A stretch of 64,000 nt of DNA from Eriocheir sinensis (GCF_024679095.1 NC_066509.1:17804299-17868298); one strand, 5' to 3'. Positions 22,850-36,218 are shown, counted from the first letter of the stretch. The notes: a model not told the origin generated them from the sequence alone. Translations and numbers: made by a program.

Positions 22850-25800
22850 CCATCACAAGATGCGGGAGCTCGGCATATTGACGTAGTAGTGTCTGGACAG
22901 CCCGAAGTTGTGTGATCGGGTCCTAGTTGCGGACAAGAGCTCCGATCTTAACCGACTAAAGATGGTGGGCACGGTCGTCATACCGGGCCTTAGCATCCTT
23001 GGCACGTGTGGCAGCACTGCGATCACAGCTATCGACCTTACTTCGCGAGGGCTTTGGCGTGGGCGGGCACATAGGAGCGGAGAGGCTATCCGTACAGGAT
23101 CGACCTGTAACGGAGGTGTGTTACGCAGCTCCACGAACGCCTCACAGTCACCGCTGCCAGACGGAGCCGCCTTCAGGATGATGCGTCTGATTGCCTTCAC
23201 TGGAGCTCGGTATGTCTATTCGATTGTGAATAGTTGGACTTTGACACGATGAAACGAACTCTTCTACGCACCAAGAGCACCGCGAGCGTCTGCCTGGTGA
23301 ACTGGGGCCCACCGTCCGCCCGTAGACGCACGGGGATACCCAGGTCACGGAGGGGCAGGAAGATGCACAACTCCTTGCCCGCACGCCACATTGCTGTGAA
23401 GACGAATGCCGAGATCTTCTCCTTCAACCGCTGGAGAAGGGGAATGTTGATGACGTCCAGCGTGCATAGTTATTCAGTATAGGAACCAAGGGCATATGTT
23501 CGTGCTGAAGTCGAAGTGTTTGAGGTCCTTCGGGTAAAATTTGCACTTCGACATGGTTCAAATCACAGCTGGCAGCCCTAACGCCATGGTGGCGTATCGA
23601 GGTTCTGTATCAGTATGGAACTCCGAGCCACAGTGGACTAGCGGAGCTTTCCTCCTCCGTGGCCGTGCAGTGGGACGTAACTAACAGAGTACAGACGTCC
23701 GTCTGCAGGATGATGGGGGAAGGCTGGGTTAAATGCGTCGAGAACAGGTGGACTTGATAGAGATGTTTTCACTTTATGTAAGTCACGATCGTTGTCAGGA
23801 GTCTACGTGAATATCCTTTTCGGGATTATTAAGGGACGGAAAGGCAAGGCGGCGGTGGTGATGTCGAGGGGGAATTCTGCCAGCTTGGTCACCAATCCCA
23901 TGAAGGGCTTGAGATCCGTGAGGTTTGTAAGTGTGGCACTATATATGGCTCAAACTTTCTCAGGGTCGGCCGCGATACCATCCTTAAATAGTCGATATCC
24001 GCAGAAGAACACTGCAGGTGCAGCCACAACAAACTTATCGACGTTGATGGCGATGCCGTGCCTCATGCACCGATGCACTACTTCGTCAATACTACAGAGG
24101 TGCGTGAGGTAGTCTTTGCCGGAGAGTAGCACGTCGTCCACTACCTTTACCCAGTTGGTCAAGGCGTGTACTGCTGTATCACCGCGTAAACAGAAGGCGC
24201 CGCACAAGGCTTAGAAACCCATGACAATTGCTATAACGTCTGTAAGGTATAATGAAAGTGGTGAGTGGCTGGACTTCCTCTGCCAGCAAAATCTGCCAGT
24301 AGCCACAAAGGGCGTCGAATGTCGTGAAGAACCGTGCGTTCGAAACCACACCCCGTATAACTATTAAGGCCGTGGGCCAAGAGTAGGATGGACGGGATAC
24401 CTGACTAATAAGCTTCGACTAGTTGGTGATGCTCCGTACTCCACCTTTAGGCTTGTCAACAGCAACTAGGGGGTGACACCAAGGGGATGGGTCGTCGCAG
24501 GAGGGGACGATGACGCCTTGAGTCACGATAAAATTCAGTTCTTTCTTGACTACATCAAGGGAAGTGTGTATCTCGAACGGCTATGCGTCCTTTTACAGGT
24601 GGATTCATAGCGGGGAACACGTCATCACCCTTAATGGCACGGTCATTAGGGCCTCCTTCGTCACCAGTGCTGGTGCCTTCGACAAGGACGTCTGGTTGTG
24701 ATGGGAAAGCGGTGGCGACATTGTTTGGCGTGGGGTAGATGAGATGGCCTCGGTGTCGCGCCGCTACCCGACTCACACACCCTGCTGGCGGCGTGCCGGG
24801 CTACGGTATCTGCTTTAGAAAGTCGCTGGGTACCACGTCTAACTATTTACAATGCTCCCACATTAACAGAGACGTAGCAAGGGGGAACTGCGCGTTGATC
24901 TAATTGTAACACGACCTGACGTGGACTTCACTAGGAAGGAACTCACCGTGGCTTGCATTTGTGACTCTTCCCCGTTGTAGTGGTTCAGGTCGATGTGCGG
25001 CTCGCGTTGATGTGCTGATGGTTTATCACCTTAACATTAGCGCCGGTGTCGGAGATGACATCGATGTGGCTCGACACGTCGTCACGAGTGACGGACACGC
25101 GGATGGTGGAAAAAAAGTTTGGTCTGGGGCGTGTGTTGGGAGTTCACTCACCGGATGTGGCCCTCACACTCCTCTTTGTGGCGTGGGGCAGTGTCAGGTG
25201 GCTACGTCCAAACCACGCCGAGAGACACACCCTATTTGCTTTCCGAAGGGATGACAAACGCTGCATTGAGCCCCCCGTAGCAAGGCATTTGACGGTGTAG
25301 GACCTGTGTACCTCGCGGACACACGGAGCATGTTGTCTCTGCGACTGGGCATTGCTTGAAGCTTTGTGTACGTCAGCTCTCTTATCCTTCTTTTTCTTAA
25401 CCTTCTTGTACTCTGTGAGTCCTCTCATAGCCCGTATTGCAGAAGACGCAGACTTGGTGATCTCATAAGCCCGACACACCGTCACTGTCCTCTGAAGTGT
25501 GCAGAAAGCGCCCATGGAGATGAGTCGTTGCACTAGCTTTATCCAGATTTCCTCGCAACGTGCATTTTGTTCTGTACACACGTTACTTTACTCCTACATA
25601 TTCTTTAGACGTTCATGGAAGTCGTCAAAATACTAACCGTCGGTTTACGCACAGCTAGAAAAGGCGAGTCGATGGAGGGCATCGTTGTTGAAGGCCTCAG
25701 CGTGCTTTTGCAGGAGTTCGGGCACCTCTTCCATCGGACGCGACAAATCAAGGGGAACCTGAAGCGTGTACTCCAGAATCTGCTGTGTCTTAGATGACAA

Positions 25801-26215
25801 GTAGATACTCAGCTGGAAAAGCTACTTTGGTAGGGAAATGCTCGCAAGGTCCATCATGGTGGCTCAATCCTCCCACTGGTGCCTCCATTCACAGAAGTGT
25901 CTGAACGTACCCTCAGAGATGAGGCGTGGTGCAAGGTTAACAAAGGCCTTGACAGCTGTCCTCTGTGTTCAGTTACTAGCGCCGTGCTGTGACGTCTGGT
26001 TTTTCTCTGGCGGAGTGGCGTTTTGATAAGGGAAGGAGGAGCGTTGTTGCAAGACCTTGGCAACAAATCCCTTGAAATGCACCCTCTCTTCCTTGTGGCG
26101 TTGCATCGCCTCTTCCTCTCGACGCATGCTCTCTCCCTCAAAGCACCGTATCTACTTGTCGTCCATCGATTGCTATGAAGCATATTAAATCCGTTGCTGG
26201 AGGGACTGAGACCAA
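22850..26215 (-). mobile_element. Degraded Ty3/Gypsy element (gag, protease, RT, integrase pieces)
   Basis: Order on the minus strand: gag-like sequence at about 26170-25140, where one Cys/Lys-rich frame (25581-25144) may include a worn zinc-knuckle region. RT lies at about 24620-23900 with SPWCHPLVAVDKPKGGVR and VVDDVLLSGKDYL (YVDD decayed to VVDD), FFCGYRLFKDGI. An RNase H remnant is at about 23800-23430. An integrase remnant at 23430-22853 shows LRADGGPQFTRQTL, YSQSNRHTEL and ELRNTP. The integrase zinc domain appears deleted, because RNase H-like sequence runs directly into the core. Many stops. The 5' side is interrupted at 26215 by the 3' end of CR1-A. No LTRs recognised. Confidence 0.75.
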
Positions 26216-26414
26216 GGAAGGAGAAACATGGAAACATGAAAATATGGAAATGCAGGCAACAGAAAGCCTATTGGCTCATTACGAGGTTGCCCGCTTTGGT
26301 GATTTAATCTGCTCGACAGCCACTTGGGGCCTGGGGAGCAGATGAAAGCACCTCGACGTTGAGGAGCAGATGAAAGTACCTCGATATTGAGGAGCAGATG
26401 AAAGCACCTCAATA

Positions 26415-29075
26415 TTAAGTTTCTCCCGACGCAGCGAAGTGACGGTTGATTCTATATTTGTAGGAGTTGATAGTATTCACATTTACTACTTCTGAAGGAA
26501 GATTGTTCCAGTGACGGATGACTCTGTTTGAAAAGAAACTCCCTCCGATGTCTGTGTTACATCGACTAGACTGAATGGGTAAACCGTTATTTCTAGTTCT
26601 GAGGTTGGTTTGCAGTTCAAAGAACTTGGAGTAATCGACGTTATTGATTTTTTTCAGATAATTGAAGACTTGAATCATATCCCCTCGCAGGCGTCTTTTC
26701 TCCAATGTAAAGAGATTGAGTCGCTTTAGTCGTTCCTCGTACGGGTGAGCCCTTAGATTAGTTTCATCTTCGTGGCGCGTCGTTGAATCCTTTCCAGTAA
26801 ATCAATGTCCTTTCTGTAATTAGGAGATCAGAACTGTACTGCATACTCGAGGTGCGGTCTTACCATGGAATGGTTTTACACTCGAAGTTCCTCGCTATGA
26901 ACCCGAGCATAGTGTATGCTTTTTTACAGTGATTCGCGTGTTTCAGGTCACTGCTGATAGTGACTCCAAGATCCTGTTCCTCCTGCATCGCTTGCAGAGG
27001 TCTCCCATTCATGATGTATGTGTGGTTACTATTTCTGGACCGAATGTGCATGACTTTGCATTTGTCAACATTAAAGGACATTTGCCATTTTTCCGACCAT
27101 TCGATAATGTGATTGAGGTCTTTCTGAATGATTTCGCAGTCGGTCTTTGTGAGGGCCTCTCCCCCCACCTTGGTGTCATCTGCAAATTTCGATATTGTGG
27201 ATTTCAGTCCTGATTCGAGGTCGTTGATATATATGATGAAGAGAATGGGTCTCAGCACTGAGCCTTGAGGCACTCCACTAGTGACTGGAAGCCAGTCGGA
27301 AGGCTGTCCGTTGAGTAGTACTCGTTGTTTTATGTCGGTGAGCCAATCTCTTATCCACGCGATCAGATTGGCTCCAATGCCCGCTGAGTGCAGTTTCTTA
27401 AGGAGTCGCTCGTGTGGTACCTTGTCGAAGACTTTCTGAAAGTCCAGGTATATAGTATCACTGGGGATGTGGGCATCCCAGTTCTTATATATTCCTTGGA
27501 AGAAGTCTAATAAATTCGTTAGGCAGGAGCGCTTGTTTCTGAAGCCATGCTGGGTGTCAGAGATTACATTATTGTCTTCTAGAAACTTAACAAGTTTGTC
27601 CCTAATAATCTTTTCGGGTGTTTTTCCTGCCACTGATGTCAAACTTATGGGCCTGTAGTTTAATACAACGCTTTTGTCTCCTTTTTTGAAAATCGGTGTT
27701 ACGTTAGCCATCTTCCAGTCTTCCGGGACCTTGTTCAATTGAACAGACTGGTTGAACATGTTAGTGAGTGGCTGAAGTATTTGTTGTTAAGCTCTTTTAA
27801 TAACCGTGGGGACAAACCGTCAGGTCCTACTGACTTGTTCGTGTCGAGTTTGTCCAAATACTTTTTCACTTTTTGGTCGCATATTGAGTCAATTTTCAGG
27901 GGCGTGATTCGCCTTGGCGGGTCAGGGCTCTCGGGAATGGTTACTGTCCTGAATTACAGATCCAGTCTCGTCTGTCAGGGGACCAATATTGGATTTTACT
28001 TTCTTTTTCGATCTGATGTATGTGAAAAAAAACTTTGAGTTTGTCTTGATGTCACGCGCTTTTTGTTTTTCGTAGTTGCGTTTACTATTCCGAATAAGGG
28101 TGCGACAATCTATGAGGCTGTTTTGGTACTGTGTACGGGCTTCGGCCGTGTCATTCTCTTTCATTAGGTTATAATTCCTTTTTTTTAAGTTTACCGCCCT
28201 TTTTATTTCTCTGGTCATCCACGGTGGATCTACGGCACCATTTACTCGCCTGGGTTTCGTAGGCACTGTAGCTTTGTCTACTCCCAAAAGCTTATCTTTG
28301 AAGTCGTTCCACACTTTGTCGATTGTATTGTCGGTTAGGTGAAGTTGTTCCCAGGTCGCAGAGGGAAGCAGCTCACGGGCTAGGTTGAAATTTGCTTTTT
28401 TGTAGTCTGGTATCACTGACGGATTGTCTACGAGTTTGTGGCATATGTTGACATTGAAACGAATTAAGTGGTGATCGCAACCGTTATTTTTTTTTCACCA
28501 ACTTCACAGTCGCGAATGAGGTCGGGGTCGCTTACTAATACCAGATCCAGCAGATTGTTTTCTCTTGTTGGTTGAGTTACAACTTGAGTGAGGGACGAAT
28601 CCTCCACCATTTCTATAAGCCTGTTACCCTCTTGATCTCCAGTCAATTGTCCCTTGTCAATGTTAGGGCAATTAAAGTCCCCAATTATTATTGCTTCTTT
28701 ACTTTGTGTTAAAGAGTGAAGCTCTTCGTACAGGGCAGTGTCGTCTGCTGCCTGTTGTTTTGGAGGCCTGTATACGGTCGCAAGTGTTAGTTTCTTATTA
28801 TTCGCAGTTATCTCCACATAGACGGAGTCGTAATTCTCTGCGTCCTGTTTGTCTATTTTTATGGCAGGGAGCGTACTTTTTACGTAGCAAATCACTCCTC
28901 CTCCTTTTTTGTGCATTCGATTTCTTTGGAAGCTTTCGTACCCGGAAAATGACAGTTCAGATACTAGATGTGCAGAGTTGGCCCAAGTCTCTGTGATGGC
29001 TACCACATCTGGTTTCTCAGTTGCAATATACGCCCTCATTTTGTCCTTTTTGGGTAATAGACTGCGTGCACTTGT
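26415..29075 (-). pseudogene. CR1-A ORF2 endonuclease/reverse transcriptase, frameshifted
   Basis: Endonuclease at 29039-28464: AITETWANS and IIGDFNCPN. The frame breaks at a nine-base homopolymer (28487-28495) and continues in the next frame with CDHHLIRFNVN, the Asp-His motif. Linker at 28416-27922, then a disrupted stretch. RT at 27759-26860: NVTPIFKKGDK, IYLDFQKVFDKVPHERL (motif A), SGVPQGSVLRP (motif B), SKFADDTKV (catalytic FADD). A short deletion after FECKT (26865), relative to the copy at 58200, breaks the thumb. The C-terminal part lies at 26705-26415 (VIRHWNNLPSEVV). Few lesions, so decay is recent. Confidence 0.85.
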
Positions 29076-29194
29076 CTACAAAATGGAAATGTGACTCCTG
29101 GTTTGGCCGCGTCGTGTTGTATGAGTTCGCTTGTCGGAGGCGTCGTTGGCTACACAGTTTCTTGCAAGCCGCATCGACGCTACGGTTCGGTTGA

Positions 29195-29962
29195 TCAAGG
29201 GTTGCCTTTGCCTTGCCCTCGCCTGCAGTTTTTTGAATAGCTTTTCGAGAAGCTTTCAACTGCCTCGTTCAGGAGCCTTCCAAGCCGCGCCGAACCAACC
29301 TCGTTCAGGTGGAGTCCGTCCTCCCAAAACAAATCTGGGCGCTGGTTGAAGTGATGCCATGCGTTCGTGAACCCTACGCCTTCATCGTTACATAACTGCT
29401 TTAGACTAGTGTTGACGCCGTACGCTTTACTGTTGTTGAATCCGGCGAACGTATTGACTCTCGGTAGAATCCCAGAGACGATGATGTGAGGGGACTTGGT
29501 CTTGTATTTCCGAATGACTTGACGGTATTTTGATAACAGGTCCTGAGATTGAGTTGACTGAAGGTCGTTGGTTCCCGCATGGATCAGATACACTGTGTCG
29601 TCCTTCGCATTTACTGAAACTGCATCGACAGCTGATTCAATATCGTCCAGTTTGGCTCCGGGGATACAGAAACGCTGCCGTGTCAATGTATTCCGACCGC
29701 AAAACTCCGTAAGTTGGCCTCTCACCACACTATCGCCAACTAAGTTGACTCTAGTAGTCAGTTTGCCCATGCCAGGAAATAGCGTCTGGTTCGTACAAGT
29801 GACAGCTGGGAGAATGCTCTTGTGAACGTCAGAATATGAGTTTGAGGAGGAGGAAGCAGAAGTGGGAAGGGCGGGGAACGACGTCATAACTTTCCATATC
29901 AGGGCATTTGAGCGTTTCAGATCATCGTTTATCGAGCTAAGTGCTTGGATACGCGAGTCCAA
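29195..29962 (-). CDS. CR1 ORF1 protein with SGNH/GDSL esterase domain
   Basis: Open frame of 255 codons. The N-terminal 60 residues are Ser-rich and lack a domain I recognise. The esterase domain spans about residues 70-235. Block I is GDSVVRG with Ser78 as nucleophile. A Gly-containing block II is near residue 102, GTND at 130-133 is block III, and DGLHLNEVGS at 215-224 holds the Asp215/His218 of block V. All SGNH catalytic residues are present. The C-terminus is basic. Upstream of the first Met, a Cys-containing stretch (to about 30050) may be the end of the zinc-finger region found in other CR1 ORF1 proteins, but it is cut by a stop. Esterase ORF1 proteins are known from CR1 elements; their exact role in transposition is unsettled. 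Confidence 0.85.
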   Translation of the reverse strand: MDSRIQALSSINDDLKRSNALIWKVMTSFPALPTSASSSSNSYSDVHKSILPAVTCTNQTLFPGMGKLTTRVNLVGDSVVRGQLTEFCGRNTLTRQRFCIPGAKLDDIESAVDAVSVNAKDDTVYLIHAGTNDLQSTQSQDLLSKYRQVIRKYKTKSPHIIVSGILPRVNTFAGFNNSKAYGVNTSLKQLCNDEGVGFTNAWHHFNQRPDLFWEDGLHLNEVGSARLGRLLNEAVESFSKSYSKNCRRGQGKGNP

Positions 29963-30060
29963 GACACACTATTTACATTTAGACTCGCCGAGTTGGAAGT
30001 GGATCGCGGCAAATTTCTGCAAACAATTACCGTAAGTGAAATACTTGGGCATGGTTACAA

Positions 30061-31373
30061 TTCCTTTTTTTTTTTTCTGTAGCAAGAAACTTTAGTTAAG
30101 ATATATTTAGAAACCGCGTGGGTGGCTTACTGAATACCAGGAAGGAGTTCAACTGAACACCTGGAAAGAGTTAGGTAGAGGTCGGGTCGAGTCCCGCGGG
30201 GGTTAATTAGTTGGACGGCAGAGAGGCTTGTTTAGTTAAAGGAGGAGGAGGAGGAGGAGGAAATAGTTAGAGGAGGAGGAGGAGGAAATAGTTAAAGGAA
30301 GAGGCGGGGGAGGAAATATGGGTTTGGGCGGAGAAAGTGGAGTAGTGAAGGTGATTAAAATAGAAACACCTGTGTTGATTAGGATTATTTAAGGAGTGCC
30401 GGGTGGCTTCCTTCGTTAACCCCTCGGTGGCTGTGTGATATGGGCGGGTGTGTGAACACCTGGGTCTTGGTGTGTGAACACCTGACTGTCTTGGTGAGGG
30501 AGTGCCGGTGAAAAGATTAGCCGGCCTCACTAATCCCGGAAAATTTCAGACTTAACGTGCGGAACCGGAAGTAGTTATACCCCTGGGAATAAATAGGGCG
30601 GGGTTCAGGAACGATTGGCAACGAACAAGAAAATACAGTGAGTTGTGATCCGACCGTTTACTATAGTAATAAAATAAATAAAATAATCGCTATAATAAGT
30701 AATAATGTACCACTCGGGTTTGTGTTTAATCAGTGTGTGTGCTGTTGTTGAAATACTTTACTTTGTTACCCTGTGACAGGTACGGGAAGCAGTAGAATTA
30801 TAACACTTAGCGTTCCACAGCGGCTGCCTCCTTCTCGGTTTCCTTGGGCCTACGAAGATTAGGTGACACATCCATGTATGGTGTGTCGGTTGGCGAGGCA
30901 TGGGTGGGGGTGGCAGGAGAGGTAGCATTTACGCCGCTACGGAGTCTGCGCCAGCCCATACAGGTCACACATATACAGTGTTATTTGACGATATACAGTG
31001 GCACTGCAAAAGCTCGGGCAACATGTAAATCGTAAACAGCCCCACAGAGGTAAGCGGAGTTCACAGGGCGGCTGCTGGGATGGATGACGGGGTAGGGTGA
31101 GGGCCAAGTGCCGAGGGCAGCTTCGGAGCTGGCAGTTACCTTAGCCTCCTCATAGGAAACGGTAGCCTCTCTAGTCCCTATGATCACTTCCAAGCCAAGT
31201 GAAGCACGCACGAGGCACAACACAACGCAACACTGTCACAAGTACGGCTATGGAGCGGGATTATGAACTTAACGCGGCGATGGCCGGACAGAGGGGCCAA
31301 CTGGCTTTGTGCACTTATTTCGTCACTATTTACTCTCCCAAATATTCTACTTTGAGTCATGTAGTTCAAGGTG
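30061..31373. other. No gene recognised; (AGG)n and AT-rich tracts
   Basis: Contains a GGA/AGG-rich stretch at 30240-30310 and an AATAAA-rich stretch near 30670. No protein family or element end identified. Confidence 0.45.
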
Positions 31374-31470
31374 ATGTCTAGGTTTTTAATGATGCGATAG
31401 ACAAACATTGGATAAACTACTGTCTCTTTTTTCTTTGAAAATCAAACAGAATACGAACGTGTACGTCCAT
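31374..31470 (+). repeat. Dispersed repeat, copy 2 (partner at 22453)
   Basis: About 95 bp alignable with 22453-22548 in the same orientation, ending in GAATACGAACGTGTACGT; it directly precedes the LINE-A copy. Confidence 0.6.
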
Positions 31471-33443
31471 AGGTAGGAAGACACCTACCGAAACGGGCGT
31501 AGGCCACTCCCGTTGAGGTATATATGGGAAGCGAGGAGGGTGATGAAGCCCTCCAAAGACCCTTCCCATGTCCTCACCATCCATTTCCCTATTGTCTCAT
31601 CAACACCAGAGAGTAGTTCAACATGCTCTCTAAAGACAGATCCTCTCTCTTTCCACACCACACTACATTCACACAGCATACACACCTTTTCCCAAAATTC
31701 AAAATTCAAAATGGGGAATATACGCACTGCCTCGGAGTCCCCACCTAGGGGATGGACACAAATTCCCCCAGGGAGGACTCCCCTTCTGGCTGCCGACTTG
31801 AGAGGTGTCTTGATAACTCTTCGAACCTCTTTCTTATCAATTTCTGCAACATTCGCGGTCTTCGTTCTAATTTTCATTCTGTGGAACACCATCTCTCCTC
31901 CTCTAAACTTCACCTTCTCTTCCTCACCGCAACACAGGTTTCTGAGACTACTGACAGCAATCTCTACTCTGTTTCCTCCTACTACCTCTATCTTAATTTT
32001 CAATCCAAAGCTGGATGTTTGACCTACGTGCGCAGCGACATCACTTGCTCTCGTGCCCACGACCTTGACTCTTCAGAATGTTTCACCATCTGGCTAAGAC
32101 TTCAATGTCATTCTATTACTAGATACATCTGTGTTGTTTATCTCTCACCTAACTCTACTATGTAAAATTCTTTGATTACTTGAACTCTAAAGTGAAACAC
32201 ATCTTGACCCACTTTCACTTCGCTGAAATCTCCATCCTAGGAGATTTTAATGTTCACCACCAGCTATGACTTTCATCCTCTTTCACTGACCAGCCGGGTG
32301 AACAAGCCTACAACATTTCTCTCCTCAATGATCTAGAGCAGTTGGTTCAGCACCCTACACATATTCCTGACCGTATTGGAGACAAGCCCAACATACCATA
32401 CCTCTTCCATACCTCTAACTCTTCTACTTACTCTGTCAAACTGTTCTCTCCGTTGGGCTCCTCCTATCACAACCTTATTTCTGTATTCTGTTATATCACT
32501 ACTGTACACCTTCTGGCATTTTGCTTCAGGCGGTGGGACGACTTGAGGGTGTACTTTTCCGATTTCCATTAGAATAATTACTGCTTCTAGGAGAGAGAGA
32601 CCCCTCTGTGTGTGCCCAGCGCATCACAGAGGTGATTGTCTCTGGAATGGAGGCATACATTCCACATACTTTATCTGCTCCTCATGCTAAAAAAAACTTG
32701 GTATAATCAGGTTTGTTCTCGAGCTATCAAAGGTAGAGAGGCAGCTCACAAAAGGTATCAGAGCCTTCGCACTCCTGCTAACCATGATCTTAATATTTCT
32801 GCCTGGAATTGTGCCAAATCTATTCTTCGACTTACCAAAAGCTCTTTCATCAGTAAGAAATGTCAAAACCTTGCTTTTTTCTAATTATTCCCTGGACTTC
32901 TGGCACCTAGCCAAAAACATCTCCAATTTCACTTCTTCATATTTCCCTCCTCTCCTTAACCCTGACGGCAGCACCGCCGTCTCATATATCTCTAAGGCTG
33001 AACTCTTCTCTCAAACTTTCTGTAAAAACTCCACTCTGGACGATTCTGGGCATATTCCTCCTACTCATCCCCCCTCTGACTCCTGTATGCCTGTTATTAA
33101 GATTCTTAACCCTGCACATGTTTCATGGTACACTATTTTGACGCGGCACCTGCGCAAAACACGTTTTTACAGGATTACCCGCGTCGTCCTCTAGCTCCAC
33201 TCTTTCACCTCCAACCAGCCACCGTCTTGCAGAATAAGGTACCATGATACCACAGATGTTAAAAAACATTCCTTTCGACATACCATGACATTTTTATCTA
33301 TATACGCCTAGATAACAAAGTGAAGTTTACCTGTCTCTGTGACAGTTTAGGGGGATGGTGTGAGTGATGAAGTTGTAGCTTTGTGAAGTGTTGCCATCTT
33401 AGCCTATATTTTATCTGATTTTCATTTTTTTTCGGCAGAAGAG

Positions 33444-33640
33444 ATGTCAAGGAAAAGGGTCCTTGACAGTGACTTGGAGGAGTTACTGAGGGAGCACAGG
33501 AGGGACCTCCCAGGCAGATAAAGAGGTGCTACATGTGTCCTCGGCAGAAAAATGTGAGGATCAAGGTGGTGTGTGCCACCTGCAAGATGTATACGTGCCT
33601 TCGACACCAGGTGATCTTCTGCCAGAGCTGTGCCCCATAA
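33444..33640 (+). pseudogene. piggyBac transposase remnant: N-terminal start plus C-terminal Cys-rich domain
   Basis: An ATG at 33444 opens 25 codons (SRKRVLDSDLEELL) that end at a TAA at 33519. In the next frame, 33524-33640 reads a compact Cys-rich module: RCYMCPRQK, VVCATCKMYTCLRH, FCQSC, then stop. The C-x2-C / C-x2-C / C-x2-H / C-x2-C spacing matches the zinc-binding C-terminal domain of piggyBac-type transposases. The DDD catalytic core is entirely deleted, so this copy cannot transpose itself. A polypyrimidine-AG just before the ATG (33437) could be a splice acceptor. Confidence 0.65.
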
Positions 33641-33731
33641 GGCAAGAACGAATATATTTTTGTTTTCCATTAGAGGATGGTATATTCTTTCTTTTTGAAT
33701 GTTTTTGCTGTCATAGAGTAAAGTTTGCTTG

Positions 33732-33891
<160 letters not shown>

Positions 33892-35646
33892 AGAACCTCT
33901 GACTTGCCCCTAAAGGTATGGTACAGTTTATCGCCATGGAATGTCATCTAACTAAGCCAGATTCCTTTTTAGTGGTGTTTGTGTGTTGTAGGATAATAAA
34001 TCAAATTGCATGTCAAATTTCATGATAATTAATTGCAATTTAGGTACTCTTTAGAGGTTATATAACATGGTTACTCTTCTTTGAGAAAAAAAGTAACTCA
34101 TTTTTCACTTCCACACAGCTTGTAGTTGAATAAGGATCTGGGACTCCCCTCAACATATACAAGAGGCCTACCATTCTGCTATATGATCCTGCCAAGCAGA
34201 GTGTCCTACCTGCGCACCTGCAAGGATAGTGGCCTTTAATTTTGTACCTACTCTCAGAGGAGACATTTTTTTCAGTGTTCAAATACATAGTTTTTTTTTC
34301 AGAATTGTTTCGTTATCTCCTACTACATTATAATATATTGTATGAAGTGTAGGATGCAAGAAACTAGACTCTTCTAGGGATTTTAGTTCCAGAGATATAG
34401 CCCTTTAAAATTTTTGTCACGATTGTGACTCGATACCAATACCGCAAAAAAATCTTATGAGACCTCAGTAGGATTAAGAACTGTGTTTTATATGCCCTCT
34501 CTGGCCACAACTTTCAGAAGGCTTATGGACCTGATGGAGTGCCTCCTATTGTCATTAATTAAGAACTGTGCTTCCGTGCTGACACCCTTCCTGGTCAAAC
34601 ACTTTCGTCTTTGCCTATCAACATCTACCTTTCCTTTCTGTTGGATATAACCCTTCATACAGCCTGTGCCTAAGAAGAGTGACAGCTCCAACCCCTCAAA
34701 CTACCTCCCTATAGCTTTACTTTCCTGTCTATCTAAACCTTTTGAATAAATCCTTAACCAGAAGATTCAAAAGCATCTGTCCACTTTTGACCTTCTATCT
34801 GATCGCCAGTATGGGTTCCGAAAGGGGCGTTCTACTGGCGATCTTCTTGCTCTCTTAACTGACTCCTGGTCATCCTCTCTTAGCCGTTTCGGTGAAACTT
34901 TCGCAGTTGCGCTAGACATATGGAAAGCTTTCGATAGAGTCTGGCACAAGTCTAAACTGCCATCTTACGGTTTCTATCCTTCTCTGTGTTCCTTTATCTC
35001 CAGCTTCCTTTCCGATCGTTCTATCTCTACTGCGGTAGACGGTCACTGTTCTTCCCCGAAACCTATGAACAGTGGTGTTCCACAGGGCTCTGTCCTATCA
35101 CCTACTATCTTCCTGTTATTCATCAATGATCTTTCCATAACAAACTGTCCTATCCACTCATACGCTGACGACTCAACTCTGCATTATTCAACTTTTTTTT
35201 CATCAAAAGACCTTCTCAACAGGAATTACAAGACTAGACTGGAGGCTGCAGAACGCTTTACCTCAGACCTTGCTATCATTTCCGATTGGGGTAAACGGAA
35301 CCTTGTGTTCTTCAATGCCTCAAAAACTCAAATTTCCCCACCTATCCACTTGATACAATCTTCCAAACACCTATCCCCTATTCTTCGACAACACTCAGCT
35401 GTCACCTTCTTCAACACTAAATATCCTCGGTCTATCCTTAACTCAAAATCTCAACTGGAAACTTCACATCTCTCTCACTAAATTAGTTTCCTCAAGGTTG
35501 GGCGTTCTGAATCGTCTCCGCCAGTTCTTCTCCCCCGCGCAGTTGCTAACCATATGCAGGGGCCTTGTCCGCCCTGGTATGGAGTATGCATCTCACGTGT
35601 GGGGGGGCTCCTCTCACACAGCTCTTCTGGACAGAGTGAAGTCTAA

Positions 35647-36218
35647 GGGTTTGTTCACACTACAAGCAGAGCAGAGCAGAGCAGAGCGGAGCGGCGCGGT
35701 TAGGTGTTCACATATAAGCAGAACAGGGCGACCTGCACAAGAATCATTTGCAGGCAAGGGCCCGATAAACTCCTAGGTGTTTATATGGAAGGATGATGAA
35801 AAATGTAATGATTTACAAAGGAACATGAAATTTCGTTGTTAAGCCAAGTCCCATGGCTGCGTGGGTCACTGATGATTGGGTATAGGATCAGAATATCACC
35901 AAATTAGCTTTTCTAAACATACGGCTATTATTATTAAATTGTACCTCAACTATGCACAATCTGGTCAGTTTTTATAATTTTGGCTTCAGCCTAAAAATTC
36001 ACCTATGCAGATAGCTTCTTGGCCATGTTGATTGAAGGGTGGAGCTGTGGAGGACTGCTAGCTGCGAGCAGCAAAAAATACGGCCAAATTTCCTGAGCGT
36101 GCTGCTCCGCTCTGCTTGCGGTGTGAACAACTGAGCGTCTGTACATTCAAAACTATGTAAAAATTAATGCCACCACTCTGCTCTGCTCTGCCCTGCTCTG
36201 CTTGTAGTGTGAACGAAC
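35647..36218. mobile_element. PIF/Harbinger-like MITE, 572 bp
   Basis: TAA at 35644-35646 and at 36219-36221; the LINE-A empty site has a single TAA (TCTAAGGCTCTTCG), so it is a 3-bp duplication. Both ends start GGGTT(T/C)GTTCACACTAC and continue AAGCAGAGCAG for about 44 bp with three mismatches. Each end has a second, inner copy of the GTTCACA...AAGCAGA motif (about 35705 and 36095-36130). The 3-bp TWA target is characteristic of PIF/Harbinger elements. No transposase inside. Confidence 0.85.

Larger units (their letters stand above)
26222..30060 (-). mobile_element. CR1-A: nearly full-length CR1-clade LINE
   Basis: Two-ORF layout of CR1: an esterase-type ORF1 (29962-29195) and an endonuclease/RT ORF2 (about 29060-26415). 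The 3' UTR (26222-26410) carries about three 28-30-bp tandem units (GAGGAGCAGATGAAAGCACC on the plus strand) and ends in a short TTTCCATG-type microrepeat, the usual CR1 form of 3' end. A second copy of the same family lies at 57697-58870 and is nearly identical in protein. The inserted copy breaks the Gypsy remnant at 26215. Confidence 0.88.
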
